From assembly GCF_049639735.1 (NCBI RefSeq), contig NZ_JBEVVA010000003.1, forward strand, positions 682,001-746,000: 64,000 nt of DNA, given 5' to 3'. The notes beneath the pieces are model-generated. The model saw only the letters and a list, made by a program, of their open reading frames with translations, was not told the DNA's origin and searched no databases. This document shows, piece by piece, positions 25,887 to 33,032 of this stretch; positions within the stretch are counted from its first letter, which is position 1; every line of letters starts with the position of its first letter. This DNA comes from Elusimicrobium simillimum (GTDB lineage: Bacteria; Elusimicrobiota; Elusimicrobia; Elusimicrobiales; Elusimicrobiaceae). A program made the translations under genes and the position numbers.

Positions 25887-26605
25887 ATAGGTATTATGTG
25901 GTTTCTGGTGGGTTGCATGTGTTATTGGCGGGGTTTTTACTCTTGTCTATAGCCCCTGCCGCCAAAAAACCTATCGCTACCTATACTATAGATTTTCTTG
26001 GTCAGTCATTTCAGGGCCCCGTAACAGCCCCGCAGGATGAAGTTGGCCCCAAGGCGGAAGACGCGTCTAAAGCGGAAGTAAAAGAAACCCCTAAAGAAGA
26101 GGCCAAACCTATAACCCCGCCCCCGGCCGATAAAAAAGCCTACGCCGCCAAGCAGGAAATAACCAAAAAACCGGCCCCCGCCAAACCCAAAAAAATAGTT
26201 TTAGGCACCCCCAGCATTTTGGCGGAAACCGAAAATAAAAAGGCGGAAGCTAAACCGGCCGACGCTGCAAAAACAGGCGCGGGTTCCGGCGGCCCCGGCG
26301 GCGGTATAAAGACAGATTTTTCTAATTTCCCATACCCGTGGTATATAACACAGGTAAGAAACTCGCTCTGGACAGAGTGGGAAAAACGTAAACCCAAAAA
26401 CGCCGTACTGGCGTGTTCGGTATCATTTGCCATACAGGCCAACGGCAGTATAACGGATGTAAAAGTAGTAAGCGAGTCCGGCAACGCGGGGTATGATTAC
26501 TCCGCCAAGTCCAGCGTAGAGGGCGCGGCGCCTTTCCCGCCGCTGCCAAAAGATTTTGGTAAAGATACCTTGACGGTAACGGTAGAGTTTAAAGACGAAG
26601 CATAG
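25883..26605 (+). CDS. tonB: TonB-like energy-transducing protein
   Basis: A 240-residue TonB/TolA-type protein: short N-terminus, one membrane helix (GGLHVLLAGFLLLSIAPA), a Pro/Lys/Ala/Glu-rich spacer across the periplasm (about residues 50-140) and a C-terminal TonB domain (YITQVRNSLWTEWEKRKPKN, FAIQANGSITDVKVVSESGN, AAPFPPLPKDF). The C-terminal form with free VEFKDEA end resembles TolA/TonB hybrids. It follows exbB and exbD and presumably drives outer-membrane uptake or envelope integrity. The ATG lies inside a tandem repeat without a clear ribosome site, so translation may be weak or the mRNA leader special. Confidence 0.85.
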   Translation: MNRYYVVSGGLHVLLAGFLLLSIAPAAKKPIATYTIDFLGQSFQGPVTAPQDEVGPKAEDASKAEVKETPKEEAKPITPPPADKKAYAAKQEITKKPAPAKPKKIVLGTPSILAETENKKAEAKPADAAKTGAGSGGPGGGIKTDFSNFPYPWYITQVRNSLWTEWEKRKPKNAVLACSVSFAIQANGSITDVKVVSESGNAGYDYSAKSSVEGAAPFPPLPKDFGKDTLTVTVEFKDEA

Positions 26606-26617
26606 GAGATTATTTAT

Positions 26618-27061
26618 ATGACAATAAGAAGAATATTTTTTATCTTGTTAATACATTTTTTTGTGATGGTTTGCTTTCCGCATTACGGCATGGGCGGGTT
26701 TTCGTACGGCGTAATGTCGGCCATAGTGTGGTCTATAGCGGCTATACTGGTGGGTCTTGTCATTACGGTGCTGGGTATGGAAAACTGGCGCAGGGTTAAC
26801 CTGCTTATCACGCTTGCGCTTATATGCGTGTGCGCGTGGTTTACGCTGCAGCGTTTCCCGCAGGAATCAAAAGTTACTCCTTTAAAAAGGCTTGCTTACG
26901 GCGATTTTCCTACTAAAAGCGACGTTGAAAAGGGCCTTTCCGCCTTCGGCATAAAAATAGGCTCGGCCAAAGATTGGGTGGACAACACAAAAGAAACCGC
27001 CAAAAAAATGAACGACTTTCAAAAACGCGCCGATAAAGCGATGGAGAGTTTAAATGACTGA
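26618..27061 (+). CDS. Small membrane protein, unknown function
   Basis: A 147-residue protein with three hydrophobic segments (about residues 5-25, 30-52, 60-78) and a C-terminal charged, helical tail (ETAKKMNDFQKRADKAMESLND) that may be amphipathic. The middle contains LAYGDFPTKSDVEKGLSAFGIKIGSAKDWVDN. I do not recognise the family. It begins 12 bases after tonB with AGGAG before the ATG and overlaps the following epimerase gene by 8 bases, so it belongs to this operon. Confidence 0.78.
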   Translation: MTIRRIFFILLIHFFVMVCFPHYGMGGFSYGVMSAIVWSIAAILVGLVITVLGMENWRRVNLLITLALICVCAWFTLQRFPQESKVTPLKRLAYGDFPTKSDVEKGLSAFGIKIGSAKDWVDNTKETAKKMNDFQKRADKAMESLND

Positions 27062-28016
27062 TACCGCTAAAACATTCGCTGTTACCGGCGGGGGCGGGTT
27101 TATCGGCGGTATTTTAACCAAGGCCCTGCTTGACCAAGGGCATAGCGTAAGAATACTAAGCAGGACGGAGCGCAAGTCCGCCAACCCTAAAATAACTTAC
27201 CTAAAAGCGGATTATATGGACGGCGACTCCTTAGTAAAAGCGCTTGATGGCTGCTACGGCGTGTACCACTTAGCGGCGGCTATTTTCGCTTACAACTATA
27301 GCGGGTTTGAACGCGCTAATATTACCACAACTAAAAATTTAACAGAGGCCGCGGCAAAGGTGCCGGGGCTTGAGTTTTTTGTATACATGTCCAGCCAGGC
27401 CGCCGGCGGTTACAGCGTGGATTACAAAAACCCCAGGTGCGAGGCCGACGCGCCCGCGCCGTCATCAGACTACGGCCGCACAAAACTTGGCGGGGAAGAG
27501 TATGTGCGTGCGCTGCCCGCTAATATTAAAACAATCATTTTCCGCGCGCCTATAGTTTATGGCAAAAACGATTCCGGCGTTTCTAAGATTGCCGCCTGGG
27601 TAAAAAGGGGTGTAATGGTAAATACCTCTAAGGGCGACGCTTATTTTAACTTTATTTACGTGGACGATTTGGTAGAAGCGTTAGTGCGTTCTGTCAGCCT
27701 GCCGGGCGCTTACGGGCAAACTTTTTACGTGTGTGAAGACAGGGTGTATACCTGGCGTTATTTTATAGAAACTATGGCCGCCGCCATGAAAGTAAAAAAG
27801 CCTTTTATGTTTACCGCGCCTTTATGGGTGCTTAAAATAGTGGCGTTTGTTTACGAGACGCTTGCTAGGTTTTTTGGCTTTGCCCCCGCGCTTAATTATG
27901 ACAAAGTGCGCGAGGCCGCCATACCCGGCCACTGGGTATGCTCAAGCAAAAAGTGGGTCACTCTTACAGGCCAGCAGTTTACCACGCTTGAAGAGGGGCT
28001 TAAAAAAAGTTTTTAG
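27054..28016 (+). CDS. NAD-dependent epimerase/dehydratase family protein
   Basis: A 320-residue extended short-chain dehydrogenase. The Rossmann motif is AVTGGGGFIGGILTKALL (GxxGxxG) near residue 10. The catalytic Tyr/Lys pair is in SSDYGRTKLGGEEYV near residue 143, with the serine of MSSQAAGG before it. Substrates in this family include nucleotide sugars, sterol- and flavonoid-like alcohols; the FIYVDDLVEALVRS and hydrophobic C-terminal region (FTAPLWVLKIVAFVYETLARFF as two parts) resemble 3-beta-hydroxysteroid/NDP-sugar types. It overlaps the upstream membrane protein gene by 8 bases and precedes zupT by 7. The exact substrate is unknown. Confidence 0.87.
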   Translation: MTDTAKTFAVTGGGGFIGGILTKALLDQGHSVRILSRTERKSANPKITYLKADYMDGDSLVKALDGCYGVYHLAAAIFAYNYSGFERANITTTKNLTEAAAKVPGLEFFVYMSSQAAGGYSVDYKNPRCEADAPAPSSDYGRTKLGGEEYVRALPANIKTIIFRAPIVYGKNDSGVSKIAAWVKRGVMVNTSKGDAYFNFIYVDDLVEALVRSVSLPGAYGQTFYVCEDRVYTWRYFIETMAAAMKVKKPFMFTAPLWVLKIVAFVYETLARFFGFAPALNYDKVREAAIPGHWVCSSKKWVTLTGQQFTTLEEGLKKSF

Positions 28017-28023
28017 GTGAGTT

Positions 28024-28815
28024 ATGGATAGCACAGTTTTACTTGCTTTACTTTTAAGTTTTCTTGCCGGCAGCGCAACGCTGTTGGGCGGGTTTGTGTC
28101 CTTTTTTGTCAAACGTGATGACCTTAAAATATTTTCCATAGGCATGGGCTTTTCCGCAGGCGTAATGATATATGTTTCCTTTATGGAAATGCTGCCCACG
28201 GCTACAGAAAACTTAGCTTTAGTAATGTCGCAAAAGGCGGCCGGGTGGGCGACTATCGGCGCGTTTTTTGGCGGTATATTAATAGCCGGTATAATAGACC
28301 AGCTGATACCGCAGCACCATTTGGAAAATAAAGAGTTTGAACCATCTTTCCGTGACGCCCATATACAAAAAATAAGAAGAATAGGTTTATTTACCGCGCT
28401 TGCTTTGGCCGTGCACAACTTCCCCGAGGGGCTGGCCACTTTTATGAGCGCCATTAACTCCCCGCAGTTAGGTATCAGCATAGCTATTGCCGTTGCCATA
28501 CATAATATACCGGAAGGCATAGCGGTGGCGGTGCCTATCTATAACGCTACCGGCAGCAGAAAGTCGGCTTTGTTATATTCTGGGCTATCGGGCATGGCGG
28601 AGCCTGTGGGGGCACTAATTGGGTGGGCGTTTTTGTCACGCTTTTTAGGGCCTGTTACTTTTGGCGTGGTGTTCGCGCTGGTGGCGGGTATTATGATTTA
28701 TATTTCTTTTGACGAATTGTTGCCAACGGCTAATGAGTATGGCGACGGGCATAAAGAGATACTTGGCGTGATAGCCGGCATGCTGGTAATGGCAATAAGC
28801 TTGGTGTTGTTTTAA
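28024..28815 (+). CDS. zupT: ZIP-family divalent metal transporter
   Basis: ZupT-like inner-membrane uptake protein for zinc, iron or other divalent metals. It has 263 residues and about eight membrane segments. The two metal-binding signatures HNFPEGLATFMSAI (helix IV) and HNIPEGIAVAVPIY (helix V) are both complete. The first part FSAGVMIYVSFMEMLPTA also matches ZupT. It is last in the operon; a short palindromic repeat and a terminator follow. Confidence 0.94.
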   Translation: MDSTVLLALLLSFLAGSATLLGGFVSFFVKRDDLKIFSIGMGFSAGVMIYVSFMEMLPTATENLALVMSQKAAGWATIGAFFGGILIAGIIDQLIPQHHLENKEFEPSFRDAHIQKIRRIGLFTALALAVHNFPEGLATFMSAINSPQLGISIAIAVAIHNIPEGIAVAVPIYNATGSRKSALLYSGLSGMAEPVGALIGWAFLSRFLGPVTFGVVFALVAGIMIYISFDELLPTANEYGDGHKEILGVIAGMLVMAISLVLF

Positions 28816-28824
28816 TTTTCTTTT

Positions 28825-28848
28825 CCTCTCCCTCTTAGGGGAGAGGGT
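28825..28848 (+). repeat. CTCTCC-family hairpin repeat (short form)
   Basis: CCTCTCCC tcttag GGGAGAGG directly after zupT; only hairpin 1 of the double-hairpin family is present. Confidence 0.7.
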
Positions 28849-28910
28849 AAAAACTCCTGTGAAAATTTTCTTCTATAACAACATTTGTTTTTACAGCATA
28901 CAGCACTAAT

Positions 28911-28945
28911 AAATACCCCCGGACAACTTGTCCGGGGGTATTTTA
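28911..28945. terminator. Bidirectional terminator between zupT and the GT9 gene
   Basis: AAATACCCCCGGACAA pairs with TTGTCCGGGGGTATTTT. It overlaps the stop of the minus-strand GT9 gene and can also stop the zupT operon. Confidence 0.9.
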
Positions 28946-29911
28946 TTTAAAAGCTTGTTCAAAATCTTGCCAGTTAAATTTATTTATGTCACCGGGGTCG
29001 GTTTTAATAACCGCCGCGGCGGGGTTGTTGGGCGCGTTGTATTCTGAAAATGTGTTGTAAAAAATTATAGACTTACGCTCAAAGCCCGAGGCCACGTGCG
29101 CTATAGCCGTATCCGGCGTTATAACAAAGCCGCTGCGGTTGACCAGCTCAAACATATCAAACAAAGACTTGGTTTCAAACATAATAATATTAAAGGCGGG
29201 GTTTTGTTTTATTATTCCCTGCACGGCCGCAACCTGGCTGGGCATAGCGGGTATTATTATATTTTTACTGGGATATTTATCATTTAAAAAGTTGCACATT
29301 CTGCTGACGGTATCGTTATTTAAAGTGCGCTGCACCACGGAAGCAAACGGGTTTAATAAAGTGTAACAGCCAATATTATGCTGCGTGAGAAACTGCCGCA
29401 CACGCTCTTTAGTTTCCTCTGGTACGGTAAGGTCATAGGAGGCGTCTATTGTGTCGTTACCCGTAAGTACGCTTACTATTTTACCTTCGGCCTCGCTTGC
29501 GTGCAGCGGCGGACGGTGTATATCTATAGCCAGTGAAAGATGGTCCGCTATCATATCTTTGCCGCATAACCAACGGAACAAACGCCAGTTTTTAAAATCT
29601 TTTTTGCAGGTATCAATAACCAGATCAAATTTTTTTGCCCGCATTTTAAGCCCATAATATATAAGGCTTGGCCAGCGCTGGTTGGGGCGCAGTACGCGTG
29701 GTATGGGCAGCACGTAAAGTTTGTCTATATACTTATTTGTTTTAAGGTAGGCAGTGGCGCTGCCAAAACATACTACCGATATTTTAAGGTTTGGGTTAAC
29801 TTTTTTATATTCCCTGTAACAGCAAGAAGATAAAATAGCGTCGCCAAGCGAGCCCTCGCCGCGCAGTATCAGCAGGTTTTTAATATCTTGTATTTTAGGA
29901 ATATTTTGCAT
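28943..29911 (-). CDS. Glycosyltransferase family 9 (heptosyltransferase-like)
   Basis: A 322-residue GT9 enzyme. The family transfers ADP-heptose or a related sugar to the lipopolysaccharide core on the cytoplasmic face. The start LLILRGEGSLGDAILSSCCY is the N-terminal GT9 motif (GxLGDxL). The C-terminal half contains LNPFASVVQRTLNN, a sugar-nucleotide segment and FVITPDTAIAHVASGFERKS, the conserved donor-binding D-T-x-x-x-H-x-A/G stretch. It is monocistronic on the minus strand. The acceptor is unknown; the length is slightly below E. coli WaaF (348). Confidence 0.88.
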   Translation of the reverse strand: MQNIPKIQDIKNLLILRGEGSLGDAILSSCCYREYKKVNPNLKISVVCFGSATAYLKTNKYIDKLYVLPIPRVLRPNQRWPSLIYYGLKMRAKKFDLVIDTCKKDFKNWRLFRWLCGKDMIADHLSLAIDIHRPPLHASEAEGKIVSVLTGNDTIDASYDLTVPEETKERVRQFLTQHNIGCYTLLNPFASVVQRTLNNDTVSRMCNFLNDKYPSKNIIIPAMPSQVAAVQGIIKQNPAFNIIMFETKSLFDMFELVNRSGFVITPDTAIAHVASGFERKSIIFYNTFSEYNAPNNPAAAVIKTDPGDINKFNWQDFEQAFK

Positions 29912-29929
29912 AACTTAATTATAATAAAT

Positions 29930-29957
29930 AAAAAAGCCCCGGTTAACCGGGGCTTTA
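29930..29957. terminator. Terminator of the EFR1 protein gene
   Basis: AAAAAGCCCCGG ttaa CCGGGGCTTT hairpin with A/T flanks four bases past the EFR1 stop; bidirectional in form, and upstream of the GT9 start on the same strand. Confidence 0.9.
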
Positions 29958-29960
29958 AAT

Positions 29961-30734
29961 TTATTTTTGCGCCGCTATATCAATATCTGTTACACCGGGA
30001 TGGTGGTACCTGCCTTGCCGTGATGTAAACGCGCGTTTAATTTGTATAACCTTTGTAGGGCAGTAATTGGCGCAGGCCATGCATTGCATACATTTGCCCT
30101 GCCACACGGGGCCGGCGTCTGTAATTTCTATGTCATGAGCGGGGCAGACTTTGGCGCATACGCCGCATTTTATGCACACAGGGTCTACAAAAAAGTTTTT
30201 GTCTTTTTTAGAATTTTTATCATAAACAAAACTATAAAATTTTTTAGCTAAAAAACCTGCTTTATATGGCCGCGCGGTAACGGCGGCTTTTATATCTTCA
30301 AGATACTTGCTTATTTTTTTATCCGCTTTTTCTAATTTTTTTGCACATTTACCCGCCGGTTTTACTGTAAATAACGGTAAGTAATTTGTAGGCATCATTA
30401 TGGTGCAAGCGTAGTTTAAAGGTTTGCCTTTGGCGGCCAAAATATCCGCAACTATGCCAAATGTAGCGCCTGTGGAGCTGGCCGCCGTTGCCAGCGCGGA
30501 TATATAAGAAGCCTGGCTAAGATCAAGTTTTTCCATAAAATATTTTACAACTGCCGGCGGGCCCCAGGCGTATACCGGGAACACAAAGATAACACGCCCG
30601 GCCTCGCATTTATAATGCCCCTCTTTAGCTTCATGAACAATATATTTAACTTTAGCGTCAAGTGCGCTTGCCACGCGTTTGGCGGCGTACAAACTGTTGC
30701 CTGTGCCTGAAAAGGCGTAAACTATTGTTTCCAT
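29961..30734 (-). CDS. EFR1-family flavodoxin/ferredoxin protein
   Basis: A 257-residue electron carrier fusing a flavodoxin-like N-terminal domain (ETIVYAFSGTGNSLYAAKRV, phosphate-binding SGTGNS) to a C-terminal bis-[4Fe-4S] ferredoxin. The cluster motifs are CIKCGVCAKVCPAHDIEI and CMQCMACANYCPTKVIQI. It probably passes low-potential electrons in the cytoplasm; partners could be the hydrogenase encoded nearby or the activase, which is inference. It lies two bases downstream of the acetyltransferase gene on the minus strand and is followed by a terminator. Confidence 0.9.
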   Translation of the reverse strand: METIVYAFSGTGNSLYAAKRVASALDAKVKYIVHEAKEGHYKCEAGRVIFVFPVYAWGPPAVVKYFMEKLDLSQASYISALATAASSTGATFGIVADILAAKGKPLNYACTIMMPTNYLPLFTVKPAGKCAKKLEKADKKISKYLEDIKAAVTARPYKAGFLAKKFYSFVYDKNSKKDKNFFVDPVCIKCGVCAKVCPAHDIEITDAGPVWQGKCMQCMACANYCPTKVIQIKRAFTSRQGRYHHPGVTDIDIAAQK

Positions 30735-30736
30735 AT

Positions 30737-31294
30737 TTACTCCAAAGTTTTTATAATCTTGGCGGGGTTGCCCGCTACAAGTACATTGCTTGGAACGTCT
30801 TTTACTATTACCGCGCCCGACGCCGCCACAACATTGTCCCCTATCGTAACGCCCGGGTTAACTATTACCTTGCCGCCAAGCCACACATTATTGCCTATCT
30901 TTACCGGCTTGCCAAACTCAACGCCAGCCGCCCTGTCGGCTGAGTTTAATGGGTGCGTTGCGGTATAAATATGCACACCGGGGGCAAGCAGGCAGTTGTG
31001 GCCAATTTCCACTTTGCATACGTCAAGTATGGTGCAGTCAAAGTTGGCGTAAAAATTATCCCCTATAAAAATATTAAAGCCGTAGTCGCATTTAAAAGAC
31101 GGTTCCACATAAACGTTTTTACCCACGGCGCCAAACAGGCTTTCTAAAATCTCACGCCTGGTTACAAGGTCGCCCTCAAGCGTTTGGTTATACTTGCGCG
31201 TAAGTTCGCGCGCGTGCTTAAGTAGTGTTTTAAGTTCGTGGTCATTGGCGGTATATGCTTGCCCGGCCAGCATTTTTTCTTTTTCTGTTTTCAT
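30737..31294 (-). CDS. Maltose/galactoside-type O-acetyltransferase
   Basis: A 185-residue hexapeptide-repeat acetyltransferase of the Maa/LacA/NodL group. The N-terminus MKTEKEKMLAGQAYTANDHEL matches the family when read in parts (EKEKMLAGQ, YTAND). The left-handed beta-helix includes FIGDNFYANFDCTILDVC, the catalytic histidine region GVHIYTATHPLNSADRAAG, and ASGAVIVKDVPSNVLVAGNP. It acetylates a sugar or similar hydroxyl using acetyl-CoA; the substrate is not certain. It is co-transcribed with the EFR1 gene and divergent from the hydrogenase gene, with only about 70 bases between them. Confidence 0.9.
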   Translation of the reverse strand: MKTEKEKMLAGQAYTANDHELKTLLKHARELTRKYNQTLEGDLVTRREILESLFGAVGKNVYVEPSFKCDYGFNIFIGDNFYANFDCTILDVCKVEIGHNCLLAPGVHIYTATHPLNSADRAAGVEFGKPVKIGNNVWLGGKVIVNPGVTIGDNVVAASGAVIVKDVPSNVLVAGNPAKIIKTLE

Positions 31295-31365
31295 ACCGCT
31301 ATATTATAATATTTGCGCCGCCGGCGCCTTTAAAATTTACTTCCAAAAAGCTATAATATATACAT

Positions 31366-32808
31366 ATGATAAAAAGAAAAGCTAATAATTCAGAACATTT
31401 TAAGAGAGAAGTTCTGGTGGAAATTTCCAAGATGTTTTTTAACGGTACCCTGGAAAGAGATATCCACAAAATTCCGTTTAACATAATCCCCTCCGGCTCC
31501 GAAGCGCAGTTTAGATGCTGCGTTTTTAAAGAGCGCGCTATTTTGTCGTCGCGCGTGCTGGCCGCTATGGGGTATTCTATAAATGAAGTAGACGAGTCCC
31601 GCCATCTTAACGAGTACGTGTCAGAGCAGCAGGATCTCAAAAACGGCGAGGGCAAACTGCTTATAATTTTAAGGTCCGCATGCCAGGCGTGCGTAAAATC
31701 ACAATATTTAGTAACGGAAGTCTGTCAAGGCTGCTTAGCCAGGCCGTGTATTTCAGAGTGCCCCTTCGGCGCCGTAAGCATGGTTAACGGCCGTTCCAGG
31801 ATTGACCCTGACAAATGCAAAAACTGCGGCAAGTGTAAAAACGCTTGCCCCTACGGCGCTATATTAAAACTTAATGTACCGTGCGAAGACGCCTGCCCCG
31901 TAAAAGCTATTAAGAAAGACGAAAAGGGCCACGCCGTAATAGACCATTCTATCTGCATAAGCTGCGGGCGCTGCATGAAGTCCTGCCCGTTTGGCGCCGT
32001 TATGGAACGCAGCCAGCTGCTTAACGTACTGCGCTCTTTTAAAGACAAAAAGCCTGTTGTCGCCATGATAGCCCCAGCAATAGCGGGCCAGTTTGGCGTA
32101 AGCATGGGCAAACTTACCTCCGCGCTTAAAGCCGTTGGGTTTGACTCTGTGTATGAAGTTGCCTACGGCGCGGAAATTACCGCCGCTAACGAGGCCAAAG
32201 AATTTAAAGAAAGAGTTATAGAAAAGGGCGAAAAGTTTATGACAAGCTCCTGCTGTTTCGCTTACCTAAGGCTTGTGCAAAAGCATATACCTGAGCTTAA
32301 ACCTTTTGTCTCGCATACCGCCACACCTATGCACTACACGGCCGAACTTGTTAAAAAAGAAATGCCTGAGGCCGTTACCGTATTTGTGGGCCCCTGCCTT
32401 TCCAAACGTAAGGAAGGCCAGGTAGACCCGTTGGTGGATTACGTGCTTAACTTTGAAGAGCTTTACGCCATATTCACCGCCAAAGATGTTAACTTTGAAA
32501 CTATTGAGGAAGCTAAGCTGGACAAACGTCCTAACGCGGCGTCCTTAAGGTTCCCGTTAGCCGGCGGCGTTACCAAAGCCGTGCGTGAAGCCGCGCGCGG
32601 GCCCCTTGGCATAAATGCCGAGATTATCAACGGCGTTGACGAAAAAACTATCTTCAAACTCAAAGCCTACTGCAAGGGCTCCTGCCCCCATAACTTTATT
32701 GAGGTTATGAGCTGCCTTGGCGGCTGCGTCGGCGGGCCTGATGTTATTAAAAATAAGATACAGGCAGCCGTAGAAGTAGAAAAATACGCGACTGAGCAAG
32801 AAAAGTAA
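31366..32808 (+). CDS. Single-subunit [FeFe] hydrogenase, variant H-cluster motifs
   Basis: A 480-residue cytoplasmic [FeFe] hydrogenase. After a helical N-terminus of about 100 residues come several [4Fe-4S] sites (CQACVKS, CQGCLARPC, CKNCGKCKNACP, CEDACP, CISCGRCMKSCP; residues about 105-215). The H-cluster motifs follow: TSSCCFAYLR (residues 293-302; canonical TSCCP), VGPCLSKRKEGQ (341 on; canonical MPCxxKxxE) and VMSCLGGCVGG (447 on; canonical MxCxxGCxxGGG). The four cluster cysteines are present but several second-sphere residues differ, as in group B-like monomeric enzymes. No maturases (HydEFG) are in the window. It probably disposes of or uses electrons as hydrogen. Confidence 0.9.
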   Translation: MIKRKANNSEHFKREVLVEISKMFFNGTLERDIHKIPFNIIPSGSEAQFRCCVFKERAILSSRVLAAMGYSINEVDESRHLNEYVSEQQDLKNGEGKLLIILRSACQACVKSQYLVTEVCQGCLARPCISECPFGAVSMVNGRSRIDPDKCKNCGKCKNACPYGAILKLNVPCEDACPVKAIKKDEKGHAVIDHSICISCGRCMKSCPFGAVMERSQLLNVLRSFKDKKPVVAMIAPAIAGQFGVSMGKLTSALKAVGFDSVYEVAYGAEITAANEAKEFKERVIEKGEKFMTSSCCFAYLRLVQKHIPELKPFVSHTATPMHYTAELVKKEMPEAVTVFVGPCLSKRKEGQVDPLVDYVLNFEELYAIFTAKDVNFETIEEAKLDKRPNAASLRFPLAGGVTKAVREAARGPLGINAEIINGVDEKTIFKLKAYCKGSCPHNFIEVMSCLGGCVGGPDVIKNKIQAAVEVEKYATEQEK

Positions 32809-32811
32809 TTT

Positions 32812-32840
32812 AAAAAAGCCCGCTTAAGCGGGCTTTTTTA
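32812..32840 (+). terminator. Terminator of the hydrogenase gene
   Basis: AAAAAAGCCCGC ttaa GCGGGCTTTTTT hairpin. Copy 3 of the 127-bp element begins two bases behind it. Confidence 0.92.
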
Positions 32841-32841
32841 T

Positions 32842-32968
32842 CCCCAAATCTTTGGCGGATTTTTGACTTTTCCGCGTTTGGACACACACTTCACCCGCAC
32901 AGTTCGCTGCGGACAAGTGTGCCCGAAACGCGGAAAAGTCAAAAATCCACGCAAATCTTTGGGGCCCC
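32842..32968 (+). repeat. 127-bp covarying-stem element, copy 3
   Basis: Same ends and core as the other copies. The stem left arm is GGATTTTTGACTTTTCCGCG plus TTT and its right arm is a perfect complement (23 bp). The right terminal direct repeat reads GCAAATCTTTGGGGCCCC here. ATAACGGCA follows at 32974. Confidence 0.92.
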
Positions 32969-33032
32969 TGAATATAACGGCAGTAATTTAATAATACTTC
33001 TCAACGGGGGAAATTTTAACTAGAATATATTT

